DNA of 64,000 nucleotides from Mycobacterium sp. 1164966.3 (GTDB lineage Bacteria > Actinomycetota > Actinomycetes > Mycobacteriales > Mycobacteriaceae), in NCBI RefSeq assembly GCF_001665395.1, contig NZ_LZSG01000044.1:62001-126000 (forward strand). Reading direction: 5' to 3'. The notes below the pieces were generated by a model. The model ran no database searches, had not been told where the DNA came from, and saw only the letters and a list, made by a program, of their open reading frames with translations. This document shows, piece after piece, positions 25,680-37,113 of the stretch. The position numbers and the translations under genes were made by a program. Numbering within the stretch: position 1 is the stretch's first letter; the number at the start of each line of letters is the position of its first letter.

Positions 25680-27845
25680 TTAGTTGATCAGCGGGTCGCG
25701 GGGCATCCCGAGAATCCGCTCCGCGATCTGATTGCGGGTCACCTCCGAGGTGCCGCCGGCGATCGCCATGCCGCGGGCGCCCATGATCATCCGCCCGGCC
25801 AGCGCGCCGGGCCCATCGGTCAGTGCGAGCTCGGGCCCCAGCAGGGCCGCCGATATCGCGGCGCCCTCGATCATGTGCTCAGCCAGTTTCAGCTTGGTGA
25901 CATTGCCCTCGGGACCCGGACCCGCTCCTTCGACGCTGCGCGCGGCCCGGCGCAGGTTCAGCAAGCGCAATGCGTTCTCCTCGGCGAGGTACCGCCCGAC
26001 GCGAATCCTCGCGCCCGCCAAGCGATCTCCCCGCTGCATCACCAGCTGCACCAGCTGCGCCGCCAACCCTTCATAGAAAGACCCGCTGCCACCGATGCTG
26101 ACCCGCTCGTTGCCGAGCGTCGCTCGCGCCACCGTCCAGCCGGAGTTGGGCGCACCGACGACATCCTCGTCCGGAACGAACAGGTCGTTGAAGAACACCT
26201 CGTTGAACTCCGCGCCGCCGGTGATCTGCCGCAATGGCCGCACCTCGACTTCGGGCGCCTTCATGTCGACGATCACGGTGGTGATGCCTGCGTGCTTGGG
26301 AGCCTCCGGGTCGGTGCGGACGGTGGCCAGCCCGCGCGCGCAGTGCTGCGCCCCACTGGTCCACACCTTCTGTCCGTTGATCTTCCAGCCGCCGTCCACC
26401 CGGGTGGCGCGGGTCTTGACCGAGGCGGCATCCGAGCCTGCGTCGGGCTCGGAGAACAGCTGGCACCAGACCTCGTCCTTGCGAAGCGCCTTCTCCACGA
26501 ATCTTTCGATCTGCCAAGGAGTTCCGTGCTGAATCAGAGTGAGGATCACCCAACCGGTGATCCCGTAGTCGGGGCGCTTGATGCCCGCTGCGCGGAACTC
26601 TTCCTCGGTCACCAGTTGCTCCACCGCGTCGGCGGCGCGTCCCCACGGCTTGGGCCAGTGCGGCATCACATACCCGGTTTCGATCAGCTTCTCGCGCTGG
26701 GCCGCCTTGTCCAGGGCCGCGATCTCGGCGGCATCGGCACGGATGCGGGTGCGCAATTCTTCGGCCTCGGGCGGCAGGTCCAGGCTGTTTTCCCGGGCGA
26801 TGCCGGCCGCGGTGCGATCGAAGACGTCGCCGACCGGCGCGTCTCCCCCGAACAGGCCGGTGAGCACCAGCGCCCGGCGCAGATGCAGATGCGCGTCGTG
26901 TTCCCAAGTGAAGCCGATTCCGCCGTGTACCTGGATATTGAGTTCCGCGTTGCGTGCGTAGGCGGGGAACGCCAGCGTCGCCGCCACCGCGGCCGCCAAC
27001 CGGAATTGCTGCTCGTCCTCTCCGGCCGCACGGGCGGCGTCCCACACCGCCGCGATACCCGATTCGGCGGCCACGAGCATGTTGGCGCAGTGATGCTTCA
27101 CCGCCTGGAAGGTGGCGATGGTGCGCCCGAATTGCTGGCGCACCTTGGCATAGTCGACGGCGGCTTCGACGCAGTCGGCCGCTCCCCCGACCGCCTCGGC
27201 GGCCAGCAACGTCCGTGCGCGGGCCAGGACGGACTCGCGCGCCGCGGGCAAGATGTCGTCGTCCGTCACGCTGACCTGCTGCAGACGCACCCGTCCGGAG
27301 CGCCGCGTGGGATCGAAATTGTCGGGAACCTCTACCGACACGCCCTCTCGATCGCGTTCCAGCACCAAAACGTCATCCCCGGCAACCACCAGCAGCAGGT
27401 CAGCCAACCCGGCGCCGAGCACGATGCCCGCCTCGCCCTCAGCTATGCCATCGGAAACCTGCACCCCGCCGTCCAGACCGATGCCGGCCGTGACCGTTCC
27501 GTCGACCAGTCCGGGCAGTAGCCGCGACTTCTGTTCGGGTGCAGCGTCTTTGGCAATCACCGCCGAGGCGATCACGGTCGGCATGAACGGGCCCGGCGCC
27601 ACCGTGCGACCCAGCTCTTCGACCACCACCACCAGTTCGGGCAGCCCGTACCCCGAGCCGCCGTACTCTTCGTCGACGTGCAACCCGAGCCAGCCCAGCT
27701 CAACCAGGTCGTGCCAGAACCCGGGCCGGGCCTCCTCGGCGGCATCGAGCAGCGATCGCGCCGCCCAGCGCGCTTTTTGCGAGGTCAGGAACCCGCGCGC
27801 AACCTCCGCGAGTTCACGATGGTCGTCGGTCAGTGCGATACCCAT
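25680..27845 (-). CDS. fadE22: Two-domain acyl-CoA dehydrogenase FadE22
   Basis: This 721-residue protein is a fusion of two acyl-CoA dehydrogenase units. The first (about 1-350) has HGGIGFTWEHD. The second has WCQLFSEPDAGSDAAS and KVWTSGAQ for FAD and substrate binding and ends in MAIAGGTSEVTRNQIAERI. It begins at the ATG at 27845 behind GAGGAGG; an upstream in-frame start at 27869 is less likely. Length and context match M. tuberculosis FadE22. It is presumed to oxidise acyl-CoA thioesters; the exact substrate is unknown. Confidence 0.94.
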   Translation of the reverse strand: MGIALTDDHRELAEVARGFLTSQKARWAARSLLDAAEEARPGFWHDLVELGWLGLHVDEEYGGSGYGLPELVVVVEELGRTVAPGPFMPTVIASAVIAKDAAPEQKSRLLPGLVDGTVTAGIGLDGGVQVSDGIAEGEAGIVLGAGLADLLLVVAGDDVLVLERDREGVSVEVPDNFDPTRRSGRVRLQQVSVTDDDILPAARESVLARARTLLAAEAVGGAADCVEAAVDYAKVRQQFGRTIATFQAVKHHCANMLVAAESGIAAVWDAARAAGEDEQQFRLAAAVAATLAFPAYARNAELNIQVHGGIGFTWEHDAHLHLRRALVLTGLFGGDAPVGDVFDRTAAGIARENSLDLPPEAEELRTRIRADAAEIAALDKAAQREKLIETGYVMPHWPKPWGRAADAVEQLVTEEEFRAAGIKRPDYGITGWVILTLIQHGTPWQIERFVEKALRKDEVWCQLFSEPDAGSDAASVKTRATRVDGGWKINGQKVWTSGAQHCARGLATVRTDPEAPKHAGITTVIVDMKAPEVEVRPLRQITGGAEFNEVFFNDLFVPDEDVVGAPNSGWTVARATLGNERVSIGGSGSFYEGLAAQLVQLVMQRGDRLAGARIRVGRYLAEENALRLLNLRRAARSVEGAGPGPEGNVTKLKLAEHMIEGAAISAALLGPELALTDGPGALAGRMIMGARGMAIAGGTSEVTRNQIAERILGMPRDPLIN

Positions 27846-27957
27846 CGGGGCCTCCTCGCGGCTGTCCACGGCCCGCTTCGTTGCCAGGCCCGGTAGATTG
27901 CCTCGCTCCTCCTCAGGCCGCTTCGCAGCCCGCGTCGTCGTCGAGGCGGTTTTGGAA

Positions 27958-27967
27958 AGAGTGTACT
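27958..27967. promoter_or_regulatory. Motif AGAGTGTACT upstream of fadE22
   Basis: This is the second copy of the ten-base motif found at 23139-23148. It lies about 110 bases upstream of the fadE22 start, in a gap with no gene. Confidence 0.4.
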
Positions 27968-28022
27968 TATTCCGGTTGAGCGCGAACCCGCCGACCGGCG
28001 GACCAGGCCGACTGTGAGGCGC

Positions 28023-28781
28023 CTACTTGGGAGCGAACCGCTGCCCGGCGTCTAGGCGCAGGCACTGGCCGTTGAGCATCGGGTTGTCCACGATCGCCGC
28101 CGCCAGCTTCGCGTACTCGATGGGCCGGCCCATCCGCTTCGGGAAGGCCGCATCACGGGTGAGCATTGCCGCCATCTCCTCGGGAACCATCTGCGTCAGC
28201 CCGGTCAGGAACAGGCTGGGGGCGATGGCCAGCACCCGGATGCCCAGCGAGCCCAGGTCGCGCGCCATCGTCAGACACATGCCGGCAATCCCTGCCTTGG
28301 CGGCGGTGTAGGCGACCTGCCCGATCTGTCCCTCGAACGCCGCGATCGACGCGGTGTTGATGATGACGCCCCGCTCCTCATCCTCAGGCTCATTCTTGCT
28401 CATATGCGCGGCCGCCAGGCGGCTGATGTTGAAGGTGGCGATGAGGTTGAGGTCCACCACGGAACGGAAGGATTCGAGGTCATGAGGGCCGGACTTGGTC
28501 ATCGTCCGCTTGGCGATGCCGCCCCCGGCGGTCGTCACCACCACGTGCAAGCCGCCCAAGTCGTCGACCGCGCTCTGCAGGGTCTCCTCGGTGCCGGTGA
28601 AGTCGGTGACGTCGACCGGGTAGAACTTGCCGTCGATACCATCGGCGACGGTCTTGCCGTCCGAATTCTCCCGGTCGAGCACCGCGACCTGGGCGCCACG
28701 TTCGTGCAGCAGTTCGGCGCTGGCGCGCCCCATTCCCGAAGCGCCGCCGATGACGACGACCTTCTTCCCGCTGATCTCCAT
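28023..28781 (-). CDS. Short-chain dehydrogenase, 3-hydroxyacyl-CoA dehydrogenase type
   Basis: This 252-residue SDR begins at the ATG at 28781 behind GAGGAGG. It shows the cofactor loop GGASGMGRAS, then TTAGGG, NTASIAAFEGQ and YTAAKAG with the catalytic Tyr-Lys. The closest family is 3-hydroxyacyl-CoA dehydrogenase type II, which would act downstream of an acyl-CoA dehydrogenase such as FadE22. The C-terminus ends GQCLRLDAGQRFAPK. Confidence 0.85.
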   Translation of the reverse strand: MEISGKKVVVIGGASGMGRASAELLHERGAQVAVLDRENSDGKTVADGIDGKFYPVDVTDFTGTEETLQSAVDDLGGLHVVVTTAGGGIAKRTMTKSGPHDLESFRSVVDLNLIATFNISRLAAAHMSKNEPEDEERGVIINTASIAAFEGQIGQVAYTAAKAGIAGMCLTMARDLGSLGIRVLAIAPSLFLTGLTQMVPEEMAAMLTRDAAFPKRMGRPIEYAKLAAAIVDNPMLNGQCLRLDAGQRFAPK

Positions 28782-28821
28782 CCGGACCTCCTCGATTGGC
28801 TTGTCAGATTCCTAGGAATTT

Positions 28822-28831
28822 GTAACGTTAC
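28822..28831. promoter_or_regulatory. Palindrome GTAACGTTAC upstream of the SDR
   Basis: A perfect ten-base dyad lies in the 111-base divergent region between the SDR and ligB. It resembles TetR-type half-sites, but no TetR gene is adjacent. Confidence 0.35.
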
Positions 28832-28892
28832 GTAGGCACGCTAGCGTGTCCGGCCCGACGAGTTGTCACCGAGCCGTGTCAAGCTTCCCAAT

Positions 28893-30422
28893 GTGCTCCT
28901 TCTCGACGTCGCGACCACGTCTGTTGACGTCGGTGGCACCTCGTCTCGCCTGACCAAGGTTGCGCGCATCGCCGAGCTGTTGCGGCGCGCCGCGCCCGAT
29001 GCGGCCCTGGTCGCGATCCTGGTCTCCTGGCTGTCCGGGGAGCTGCCGCAACGCACCATCGGGGTCGGCTGGGCGTCGCTACGTACCCGACCGCCTCCGG
29101 CTTCGCAGCCGACACTGACCGTCGCCGCCGTGAACGCCGCCTTCACCGAGATCGGCGCGGTATCCGGGAAGGGCTCCCAAGCCCGGCGCGCCGAACTCGT
29201 CGCGGCCTTGTTCGCCGCCGCCACCGAAACCGAGCAGACCTTCCTGGTGCGGCTGCTGAGCGGTGAGCTGCGCCAGGGCGCACTGGCCGGGATCATGGCC
29301 GACGCGGTCGCCAAGGCCGCCGACATTCCCAACGCGGCAGTGCAGCGTGCGGCGATGCTGGGCGGAAATCTGCCGGCGGTGGCGGCAGCGGCGCTGTCCG
29401 GCGGAGTCCCGGCGCTCGACGCGTTCACCCTGCGCGTGGGCCGGCCGGTCGGCCCGATGCTCGCACAGACCGCGGCCAGCGTCGACGGTGCACTCGAACG
29501 CCATGGCGGCACAACGATTTTCGAAGCAAAGCTGGACGGCGCGCGGGTACAGATCCACCGGGACGGCGACGACGTCACGGTCTACACCAGAAGCCTCGAC
29601 GACGTCACCGCCCGGCTGCCGGAGGTGGTCGAAGCGACGCTGGCGTTGCCGGCGCGCAGCCTGGTCGCCGACGGTGAGGCGATTGCGCTGCGCCCCGACA
29701 ACCGGCCGCACCGCTTCCAGGTCACCGCGTCGAGATTCGGCCGATCGGTCGACGTGGCCGCGGCCCGTGCGGCACAACCGCTTTCGGTGTTCTTCTTCGA
29801 CATCCTGCACTCTGACGGCATCGACCTGCTCGACGCGCCGACCACCGAGCGGCTGGCCGCACTGGACACCCTGGTACCGCCGCGTCACCGAGTCGACCGG
29901 CTGGCCACGTCCGACTCGTCGGCCGCCGCCGAGTTCCTGGCCGCGACGCTGCGAGCCGGCCACGAGGGCGTCATGGCCAAGTCACCATCCGCCCCCTACC
30001 AGGCGGGCCGTCGCGGCGCCGGCTGGCTCAAGGTCAAGCCGGTGCACACCCTGGACCTCGTGGTGCTGGCCGTGGAGTGGGGATCGGGGCGGCGGCGCGG
30101 GAAGCTCTCCAACATCCACCTGGGCGCACGCGATCCGGGCACCGGTGAATTCGTCATGGTGGGAAAGACTTTCAAGGGAATGACGGACGCCATGCTGGAC
30201 TGGCAGACCTCCCGGTTCAGCGAGCTCGCCGTCGGCGGCACCGACTCATATGTCGTCCAACTACGTCCCGAGCAGGTGGTCGAGGTGGCATTGGACGGCG
30301 TGCAAGCATCGTCGCGCTACCCAGGCGGGGTGGCGCTGCGCTTCGCCCGGGTGGTGCGCTATCGCGACGACAAGAGCCCGGCCGAAGCCGACAGCATCGA
30401 CGCGGTGCGCGCGTTGTACTGA
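28893..30422 (+). CDS. ligB: ATP-dependent DNA ligase LigB
   Basis: This 509-residue ATP-dependent ligase seals DNA nicks. The adenylation motif is [12 protein letters not shown], with the nucleophilic Lys. [27 protein letters not shown] and GWLKVKP are further nucleotidyltransferase motifs, followed by an OB domain. I start it at the GTG at 28893 to match the N-terminus recalled for LigB; no strong ribosome-binding site is seen. The upstream extension to 28863 would cover part of the divergent promoter. Confidence 0.93.
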   Translation: MLLLDVATTSVDVGGTSSRLTKVARIAELLRRAAPDAALVAILVSWLSGELPQRTIGVGWASLRTRPPPASQPTLTVAAVNAAFTEIGAVSGKGSQARRAELVAALFAAATETEQTFLVRLLSGELRQGALAGIMADAVAKAADIPNAAVQRAAMLGGNLPAVAAAALSGGVPALDAFTLRVGRPVGPMLAQTAASVDGALERHGGTTIFEAKLDGARVQIHRDGDDVTVYTRSLDDVTARLPEVVEATLALPARSLVADGEAIALRPDNRPHRFQVTASRFGRSVDVAAARAAQPLSVFFFDILHSDGIDLLDAPTTERLAALDTLVPPRHRVDRLATSDSSAAAEFLAATLRAGHEGVMAKSPSAPYQAGRRGAGWLKVKPVHTLDLVVLAVEWGSGRRRGKLSNIHLGARDPGTGEFVMVGKTFKGMTDAMLDWQTSRFSELAVGGTDSYVVQLRPEQVVEVALDGVQASSRYPGGVALRFARVVRYRDDKSPAEADSIDAVRALY

Positions 30423-30512
30423 CAGCACCCGCGATGGTGAACCTCACGACGCGACACGCCCATCAGGCGTCGGTAGATTCACCTTCGCCAGCGGCGCGGG
30501 AAGGGAGCACGG

Positions 30513-32753
<2,241 letters not shown>

Positions 32754-32905
32754 CCGCGGACCCGAGAGGTCGCACGGCGCCACACGGTGATCTGGCTCGC
32801 AAAAACAGGTAGTCGACTACGCATCCCAAGAGGTGGCCGCCGACCCTACGTTGATTGCACCAACGGCCGACTCGGGCCGGGACGGCCCATCAGGAGGTCA
32901 CCGAA

Positions 32906-33193
32906 ATGTCCATTTCATCGGAGGCATTCACCAGGATCATTGACCCAGTCGAGGAGCACGCGCCCGCATCGGCCAGCAACGAAGCCACTCAGGTCCTGAT
33001 CACCACCCACGAGGTACTTTTCAGCACCGCAGCCGCTCGCGGCGTGCGCCCCGACCGCACCGGCGGGCGGATCGGCTTCGGGCGATTCTTCGCGGCCTCC
33101 ACGAATGGAGATCGTCCACGGCAGCGCCAGGAAGCGAGGCGGTATGCATTCCTTGAGAACGCCCTGATGTCACGGGAAATGGACAGGTTGTGA
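32906..33193 (+). CDS. Small conserved-looking protein downstream of cstA
   Basis: This 95-residue protein starts at the ATG at 32906 with AGGAGG nine bases upstream. It is soluble, begins MSISSEAFTRIIDPVEEHA and ends in a basic segment with RQRQEARRYAFLENALM. I recognise no family. Its stop overlaps the GTG of the next small gene, so the two are translationally coupled. Confidence 0.6.
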   Translation: MSISSEAFTRIIDPVEEHAPASASNEATQVLITTHEVLFSTAAARGVRPDRTGGRIGFGRFFAASTNGDRPRQRQEARRYAFLENALMSREMDRL

Positions 33194-33306
33194 ACGTCGT
33201 CATCGCTGTCGGTTCAGCCGTGATGATGGCGATGGCCGCATCCGCCATTTACAGCCTGCAGGGTTGGCTTGAGCGCATCGACTATCGTCGCCATTTCGAG
33301 GATTGA
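33190..33306 (+). CDS. 38-residue membrane microprotein, coupled to upstream gene
   Basis: A GTG at 33190 overlaps the upstream TGA by GTGA. The 38 codons encode one hydrophobic helix (IAVGSAVMMAMAASAIYSL) followed by an amphipathic tail ending in YRRHFED. The structure, coupling and position behind cstA and the 95-residue gene argue that it is real. Function unknown; it may be a membrane partner of a transporter. Confidence 0.55.
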   Translation: MNVVIAVGSAVMMAMAASAIYSLQGWLERIDYRRHFED

Positions 33307-33396
33307 CCGCACGCCCACAAGCAGAGCGAGAGCCGACAGGGCACGCCGGGCAATGTGTTGTACCGAACTGCCTGCACGGTCCTAAGATTGTGCGGG

Positions 33397-34926
33397 ATGA
33401 GAGTCGGTATCGACTTCGGCACCACCCACACAGTCGTCGCGGCGGTCGACCGCGGCAATTACCCGGTCGTCTCGTTCGACGGCGCAGACACCTGGCCTTC
33501 GCTCATCGCCGCCAACGCCGCCGGGGAGTTGTGCTTCGGCGCGGCCGCCGCGGCCGTGCGCCATCAGCCGGGCTGGTCGGTGCTGCGTTCGTTCAAGCGG
33601 CTTCTCAACGACGCCGGACCGCAGACCGAGGTGAGCCTCGCCGGCCGCAGCTACCGGCTGGCCGAACTGCTCACCGGATTTTTGACAGCGCTCCGAAGCG
33701 AGCTGTACAACGGCTCCAACGCCGGCATGGAGCCTAATGAAACCATCGAGGCCGCCGTCGGCGTGCCGGCCAATGCCTCTAGCGCCCAACGCCTTTTGAC
33801 CCTGGATGCCTTCCTGGCGGCGGGATTTCACGTCGCCGCGATGCTCAACGAGCCCTCCGCCGCGGGCCTGGAATACGCCCACCGGTATCGCTCGACCATC
33901 ACCGCAAAACGCGAGTACGTCCTCATCTATGACCTGGGCGGAGGTACTTTCGACGCCTCCCTGCTGAGGATGACCGGGCCGCTGAACGAAGTCGTCATCA
34001 GCGAAGGCATCCAGCGCCTCGGCGGTGATGACTTCGACGACGCGATCGTGCGCCTCGTCCTCGGCCGGTCGAAGCTCAGCGCCGACACGCACACACCAGA
34101 CCTCCTCAAAGAGGAATGCGCGGTCCGCAAGGAGGCCGTCGGGCCGCAGACCCGTCGTTTCCTCGTCGACCTGAGTGCAGTAGACCGCCCGCCGTTCTCC
34201 TGCGGCATCGACGACGTGTACTCGGTGTGCGCGCCGCTCGTCGATCAGACGATCGCACTTCTCGGCCGCGTCCTGCGCGACCCGGCCCGAGACGGACGCG
34301 ACGCGGCCGGGTCAGTGGAGTGGTCGGAAGTCGCCGGCATCTACGTGGTGGGCGGGGCCGGCGGGTTCCCACTTGTTTCCCGGATGCTGCGCGCAGCCTT
34401 CGGCGACAAGCGCGTGAAGCGCTCGCCGTATCCGTTCGCCGCGACGGCCATCGGTCTGGCGGTGTTCCTCGACCACGAAGCCGGTTTCGAGTTGTCCGAA
34501 CGCTTTTCGCGCCACCTCGGAGTGTTTCGCGAGGCGCGGGCCGGTGCCGACGTCGTCTTCGACCCGATCGTTCCGAAGGATGCCTCGCTGCCCGCGGACG
34601 GATGCAGTCCCCTGGTCGTCAAACGGCGGTACCGGGCGGCGCACAACATCGGACATTTCCGGTTCGTGGAGTGCAGCAGGCTGGTCAACGGCCGCCCCGA
34701 CGGCGACGTGACGCCCTACGATCCTGTCCTCTTCCCCTTCGACCCGGAGCTGCACGAGCGGGAGGATCTCGGACGCCAGCCCATCGGCCGGTGGAACGAC
34801 GGCCCCGACGTCGAAGAGCGCTACGTCGTCGCCCCCAGCGGCGCCGTCGAGGTGACCCTCACGACCCAGCCGGCCGGATTCGAGCGCACCTTCCGGCTGG
34901 AGCGGCGTGCCTCGAGCGGGCGGTGA
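33397..34926 (+). CDS. Hsp70/DnaK-like ATPase without a canonical substrate domain
   Basis: This 509-residue protein starts at the ATG at 33397 (MRVGIDFGTTHTVV). The actin-fold ATPase motifs are GIDFGTTHT (phosphate 1), YDLGGGTFDASLL (phosphate 2) and VVGGAGGFPLVSRML (adenosine). The remaining 130 residues do not look like the DnaK beta-sandwich and lid, and no EEVD-like tail is present. It is a specialised Hsp70 relative of unknown client. The adjacent nitroreductase gene follows after ten bases. Confidence 0.85.
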   Translation: MRVGIDFGTTHTVVAAVDRGNYPVVSFDGADTWPSLIAANAAGELCFGAAAAAVRHQPGWSVLRSFKRLLNDAGPQTEVSLAGRSYRLAELLTGFLTALRSELYNGSNAGMEPNETIEAAVGVPANASSAQRLLTLDAFLAAGFHVAAMLNEPSAAGLEYAHRYRSTITAKREYVLIYDLGGGTFDASLLRMTGPLNEVVISEGIQRLGGDDFDDAIVRLVLGRSKLSADTHTPDLLKEECAVRKEAVGPQTRRFLVDLSAVDRPPFSCGIDDVYSVCAPLVDQTIALLGRVLRDPARDGRDAAGSVEWSEVAGIYVVGGAGGFPLVSRMLRAAFGDKRVKRSPYPFAATAIGLAVFLDHEAGFELSERFSRHLGVFREARAGADVVFDPIVPKDASLPADGCSPLVVKRRYRAAHNIGHFRFVECSRLVNGRPDGDVTPYDPVLFPFDPELHEREDLGRQPIGRWNDGPDVEERYVVAPSGAVEVTLTTQPAGFERTFRLERRASSGR

Positions 34927-34936
34927 GACATCGACG

Positions 34937-35602
34937 ATGGAGCTCTACGACGTCATGCGAACGACGTTTGCGGCGCGTGAGTTCACCGGCGACGACCTGC
35001 CCGACGACGTGTTGCGGCGCATCTTCGACAACGCCCGCTTCGCCCCGAGCGGCGGCAACCGGCAAGGCGCCCACATCACCGTGGTGCGTGACGCGGATGC
35101 CCGTCGCCAATTGGCCGAGTTGGGCACCGGCGCCGCCCGTCGCTACTTCGCCCAGCTGAATGCCGGTGAAAAACCTTGGAACTCAATACATCCCAGTTCG
35201 GTCTCGCAAGACGTCATCGATACGACGGAGATTCCGGAAGCGTTCGTCGCACCGTTCTTGCAGGCTCCGGTAGTGCTCGTCGTCTCGGTGGACCTCGGCG
35301 TCGTGGCGGCTACCGATCAAGAACTGGACCGGGTCGGACTGGCCGCCGGCGCCTCGGTATACCCCCTGGTATGGAACATCTTGCTGGCCGCGCGGAACGA
35401 AGGCTACGGCGGCACCATCACGACGATGGCCATCGCCGAGGAGGCGCATGTCCGCCAACTACTGGGAATCCCCGACACGCATGCGGTCGCCGCCCTGCTG
35501 CCGCTTGGCAAGCCCGCCCGGCAGCTGACCAAGTTGCGCCGCCAACCGGTCGGCCAGTTCGTCACCCGGGATCGGTTCGACGGCGCCGCATTCGACGGGT
35601 GA
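34937..35602 (+). CDS. Nitroreductase-family FMN protein
   Basis: This 221-residue nitroreductase starts at the ATG at 34937 (MELYDVMRTTFAAREF). Family motifs are RFAPSGGNRQGAH for FMN binding and GYGGTITTM for the FMN phosphate region. It is ten bases from the Hsp70-like gene, so they are likely co-transcribed. NAD(P)H-dependent reduction of nitro compounds or quinones is inferred from the family. Confidence 0.86.
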   Translation: MELYDVMRTTFAAREFTGDDLPDDVLRRIFDNARFAPSGGNRQGAHITVVRDADARRQLAELGTGAARRYFAQLNAGEKPWNSIHPSSVSQDVIDTTEIPEAFVAPFLQAPVVLVVSVDLGVVAATDQELDRVGLAAGASVYPLVWNILLAARNEGYGGTITTMAIAEEAHVRQLLGIPDTHAVAALLPLGKPARQLTKLRRQPVGQFVTRDRFDGAAFDG

Positions 35603-35633
35603 TGCCGTCCCCGATGCTTGATAGCTTCAGGGC

Positions 35634-36512
35634 ATGAAAGAGATAGATCTGGAAGCCCTTTCGACGCCGGAACACGGCTACACCGTCATCGACGAGGACG
35701 AAGACGACCCGGTCTTATGCGACCAGGATGGCAACAATATCGACACGTGGCGAGAGGGATATCCCTACGACCACAGAATGCCGCGCGAGGAATACGAACA
35801 TGTGAAGCGGCGGCTGCAAATCGAGTTGCTCAAGCTGCAGAAGCACAGCCAGGCCACCGGCACGCGGCATGTGATCGTGTTCGAGGGTCGTGACGCGGCG
35901 GGCAAGGGCGGCACCATCCAGCGGTTCATGGAACATCTCAACCCACGCCACGCCCGGGTGGTGGCGTTGGAGAAACCCAGCGAGCGCGAACAGACGCAGT
36001 GGTATTTCCAGCGCTACATCACCCACCTGCCCGCCGGCGGTGAGATCGTGCTGTTCGACCGGTCTTGGTACAACCGCGCGGGCGTCGAGAAGGTGATGGG
36101 ATTCTGCACCGACGATCAATACCGTGAATTCATGGAGCAGGCTCCGCAATTCGAACGGATGCTGGTCGACAACGGCATCAACCTCACCAAGTTCTGGTTC
36201 TCGATTTCCCCCTCCGAACAACGCACTCGGTTCGCCGTCCGACTGGTCGACCCGGTTCGGCAATGGAAGTTCTCGGAAATGGATATCGAGTCGGTGAACA
36301 GGTGGGACGACTACACCGCGGCGAAGGAAGCCATGTTCGAAGCGACCGACACCGACGTCGCACCGTGGATTGTGGTCAAAAGCAACGACAAGAAGCGAGC
36401 CCGGATCAATGCCATGCGCTACGTTCTCGCCAAATCCGAGTACGCCGACAAGGACGACGAGGTCGTCGGCGAGCCGGATCCGCAGATAGTGGGCCGGGCC
36501 CTGGCCGACTGA
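35634..36512 (+). CDS. ppk2: Polyphosphate kinase 2 (PPK2)
   Basis: This 292-residue PPK2 uses polyphosphate to phosphorylate nucleoside diphosphates. The P-loop is FEGRDAAGKGG and the lid/Walker B region is LFDRSWYNRAGVE. The length matches the class I PPK2 enzymes of mycobacteria. The ATG at 35634 opens the frame. In M. tuberculosis ppk2 is elsewhere (Rv3232c as I recall), so this copy is relocated or a paralogue. Confidence 0.93.
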   Translation: MKEIDLEALSTPEHGYTVIDEDEDDPVLCDQDGNNIDTWREGYPYDHRMPREEYEHVKRRLQIELLKLQKHSQATGTRHVIVFEGRDAAGKGGTIQRFMEHLNPRHARVVALEKPSEREQTQWYFQRYITHLPAGGEIVLFDRSWYNRAGVEKVMGFCTDDQYREFMEQAPQFERMLVDNGINLTKFWFSISPSEQRTRFAVRLVDPVRQWKFSEMDIESVNRWDDYTAAKEAMFEATDTDVAPWIVVKSNDKKRARINAMRYVLAKSEYADKDDEVVGEPDPQIVGRALAD

Positions 36513-36515
36513 GGT

Positions 36516-36930
36516 TCAGGTGTCCCAACTAGTGAGGTCGCGGGCCGCGATGCCGTTGTTTGCGCAGTACCGGGTGTAGCGATTGATGGACGTCTTGCGA
36601 TTTCCTGCCAGAGGATCTTGTTGTCCTGGTCGAGGAAGAGCAATTCACCGACCATATAGAAGAAACCTCGGTGTCCTCGAAGCTTTCGGGAGTGTGTGAG
36701 GATCCGGCAACTTGGTAGAGGGTGTCACCGGCGCGCGAGATCCAACTGCTTTCCTTGTAGCGCCAGGCTCCGCTGATCGTGTGCGCCACCACGATGCCGG
36801 TGTGGTAATGCGTCCCGAGTTCCACGCCGGCGGGTATCTTCATCGAGACGATGATCTCTGCGCGTACCGGGTCAATCTTCCAGTATTTCAAGAAGAATCG
36901 GTCACTGAGTGGCGTGAAAGGCTATGTGGG
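36516..36930 (-). pseudogene. Frameshifted cupin (dioxygenase-like) pseudogene
   Basis: The first frame reads PLSDRFFLKYWKIDP, then IPAGVELGTHYHTGIVVAH with the cupin metal-binding His, up to SFEDTEV. The product then continues in a second frame as MVGELLFLDQDNKILWQE (about 36600-36657) and in a third as KTSINRYTRYC to a TGA at 36516-36518. Two one-base shifts, near 36665 and near 36598, and an in-frame TAG just upstream of PFTPLSD disrupt it. The start of the original gene is lost, so the right boundary is approximate. Confidence 0.75.
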
Positions 36931-37113
36931 CAGCCAATTGCGTTGCACACGTTTGTAACTCAGCAGCTACCGGCTTCAGCACCTCGTTCCATGCATCGCG
37001 GCGATCGGCTGCTGCAGGGGTGGCCACCGCGGCTCCATGTCGGCAAAATCTAATCTGGTTGTGTTGCCGGCACAACAATTGCACGCGCCGCCGACTGGAA
37101 AGGACTTACGCCT

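Noticed and set aside
25875-27521. Plus-strand open frame of 548 codons
   Set aside because: It is antisense to fadE22, rich in Arg, Gly and Ala, and shows no family motif. It is a by-product of high G+C codon usage.
36902-37084. Minus-strand open frame of 60 codons upstream of the cupin pseudogene
   Set aside because: It does not resemble the missing cupin N-terminus and has no ribosome-binding site.
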